Assembly: GCA_017626655.1 (NCBI GenBank)
Contig: JAGAIH010000337.1
Coordinates: 1-5,668 of the forward strand
Reading direction: 5' to 3'
DNA length: 5,668 bases
Source: Clostridia bacterium
Lineage (GTDB): Bacteria > Bacillota_A > Clostridia > Oscillospirales > CAG-272
Positions 5,514-5,668 of this stretch are shown piece after piece. Under the pieces are notes generated by a model. The model saw only the letters and a list, made by a program, of their open reading frames with translations, was not told where the DNA came from and did no database searches. How positions within the stretch are numbered: position 1 is the first letter of the stretch; the number at the start of each line of letters is the position of its first letter. The position numbers and the translations under genes were made by a program.

Positions 5514-5668
5514 ACCACACCGTCAACACCCCGCCCCGCGCCGCCGTCCTCTGTACCGACAGCCGCCTTTCCCGCCTGCTGGAGACCGAGCTGGCCTACC
5601 TGGGGATCGTGGCCCGCAGTACCGAGTCCCTGCCCTCCTCCGACGGGGAGCTGTGCCTGATCGTGGCC
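5510..5668 (+). CDS. Partial CDS, receiver-like N-terminus (3' end beyond window)
   Basis: The ATG overlaps the dusB stop in an ATGA junction and has a purine-rich GGGAGATGGGAGGG region just upstream as ribosome binding site. The frame stays open for all 53 codons to the window end, with codon use like dusB. The residues AAVLCTDSRLSRLLETELAYLG (12-33 region, quoted in part: AVLCTDSRLSRLLETEL) followed by a GELCLIVA strand resemble the first beta-alpha-beta unit of a CheY-like receiver. Only one acidic residue (D17) stands where receivers usually have an acidic pair, so it could be a degenerate receiver or another Rossmann-like domain. The gene is too incomplete for a firm name. Confidence 0.65.
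   Translation, partial: MNHTVNTPPRAAVLCTDSRLSRLLETELAYLGIVARSTESLPSSDGELCLIVA

Overview
The window is GC-rich and densely packed. It reads as chromosomal DNA of an anaerobic Firmicute, probably an uncultured gut or rumen Clostridia lineage. The basis is strong AAAGGAGG-type ribosome binding sites, a Bacillus-like ECF promoter (TGAAAC-N17-CGTC), a DusB of clostridial flavour, and short dispersed hairpin repeats in the intergenic gaps. The taxonomic call is inference. All supported genes lie on the + strand; the long minus-strand open frames are codon-bias shadows.

Layout: (1) 1-86, a dispersed repeat with a perfect 9-bp hairpin. (2) 160-1329, a probable cytoplasmic five-bladed beta-propeller protein related to DUF4185/DUF5005 glycosidase-like families. 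Its Shine-Dalgarno lies unusually far upstream but is brought to normal spacing by a small hairpin. (3) 1426-3468, an ECF sigma factor cassette: a candidate autoregulatory promoter, the sigma gene, and a translationally coupled single-pass membrane protein with two copies of an unrecognised extracytoplasmic domain. It closes with a rho-independent terminator. (4) 3538-4225, a near-consensus housekeeping promoter driving a HAD-family hydrolase with an altered motif I. (5) 4226-4493, a 268-base intergenic stretch with a second, inverted copy of the repeat and a third, truncated copy. (6) 4494-5668, dusB (tRNA-dihydrouridine synthase) overlapping by ATGA the start of an incomplete gene whose N-terminus resembles a response-regulator receiver domain.

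Functional logic: the sigma factor and the membrane protein form one regulatory unit, in which an envelope signal read by the duplicated outer domain would control release of the sigma factor. No second convincing copy of its promoter was found here, so its targets are probably elsewhere. The HAD enzyme is a separate transcription unit. dusB and the receiver-like gene form the start of another operon. The points most worth following up are the sigma/sensor pair without a recognisable zinc anti-sigma domain, the hairpin spacer before the propeller gene, and the inverted repeat family.
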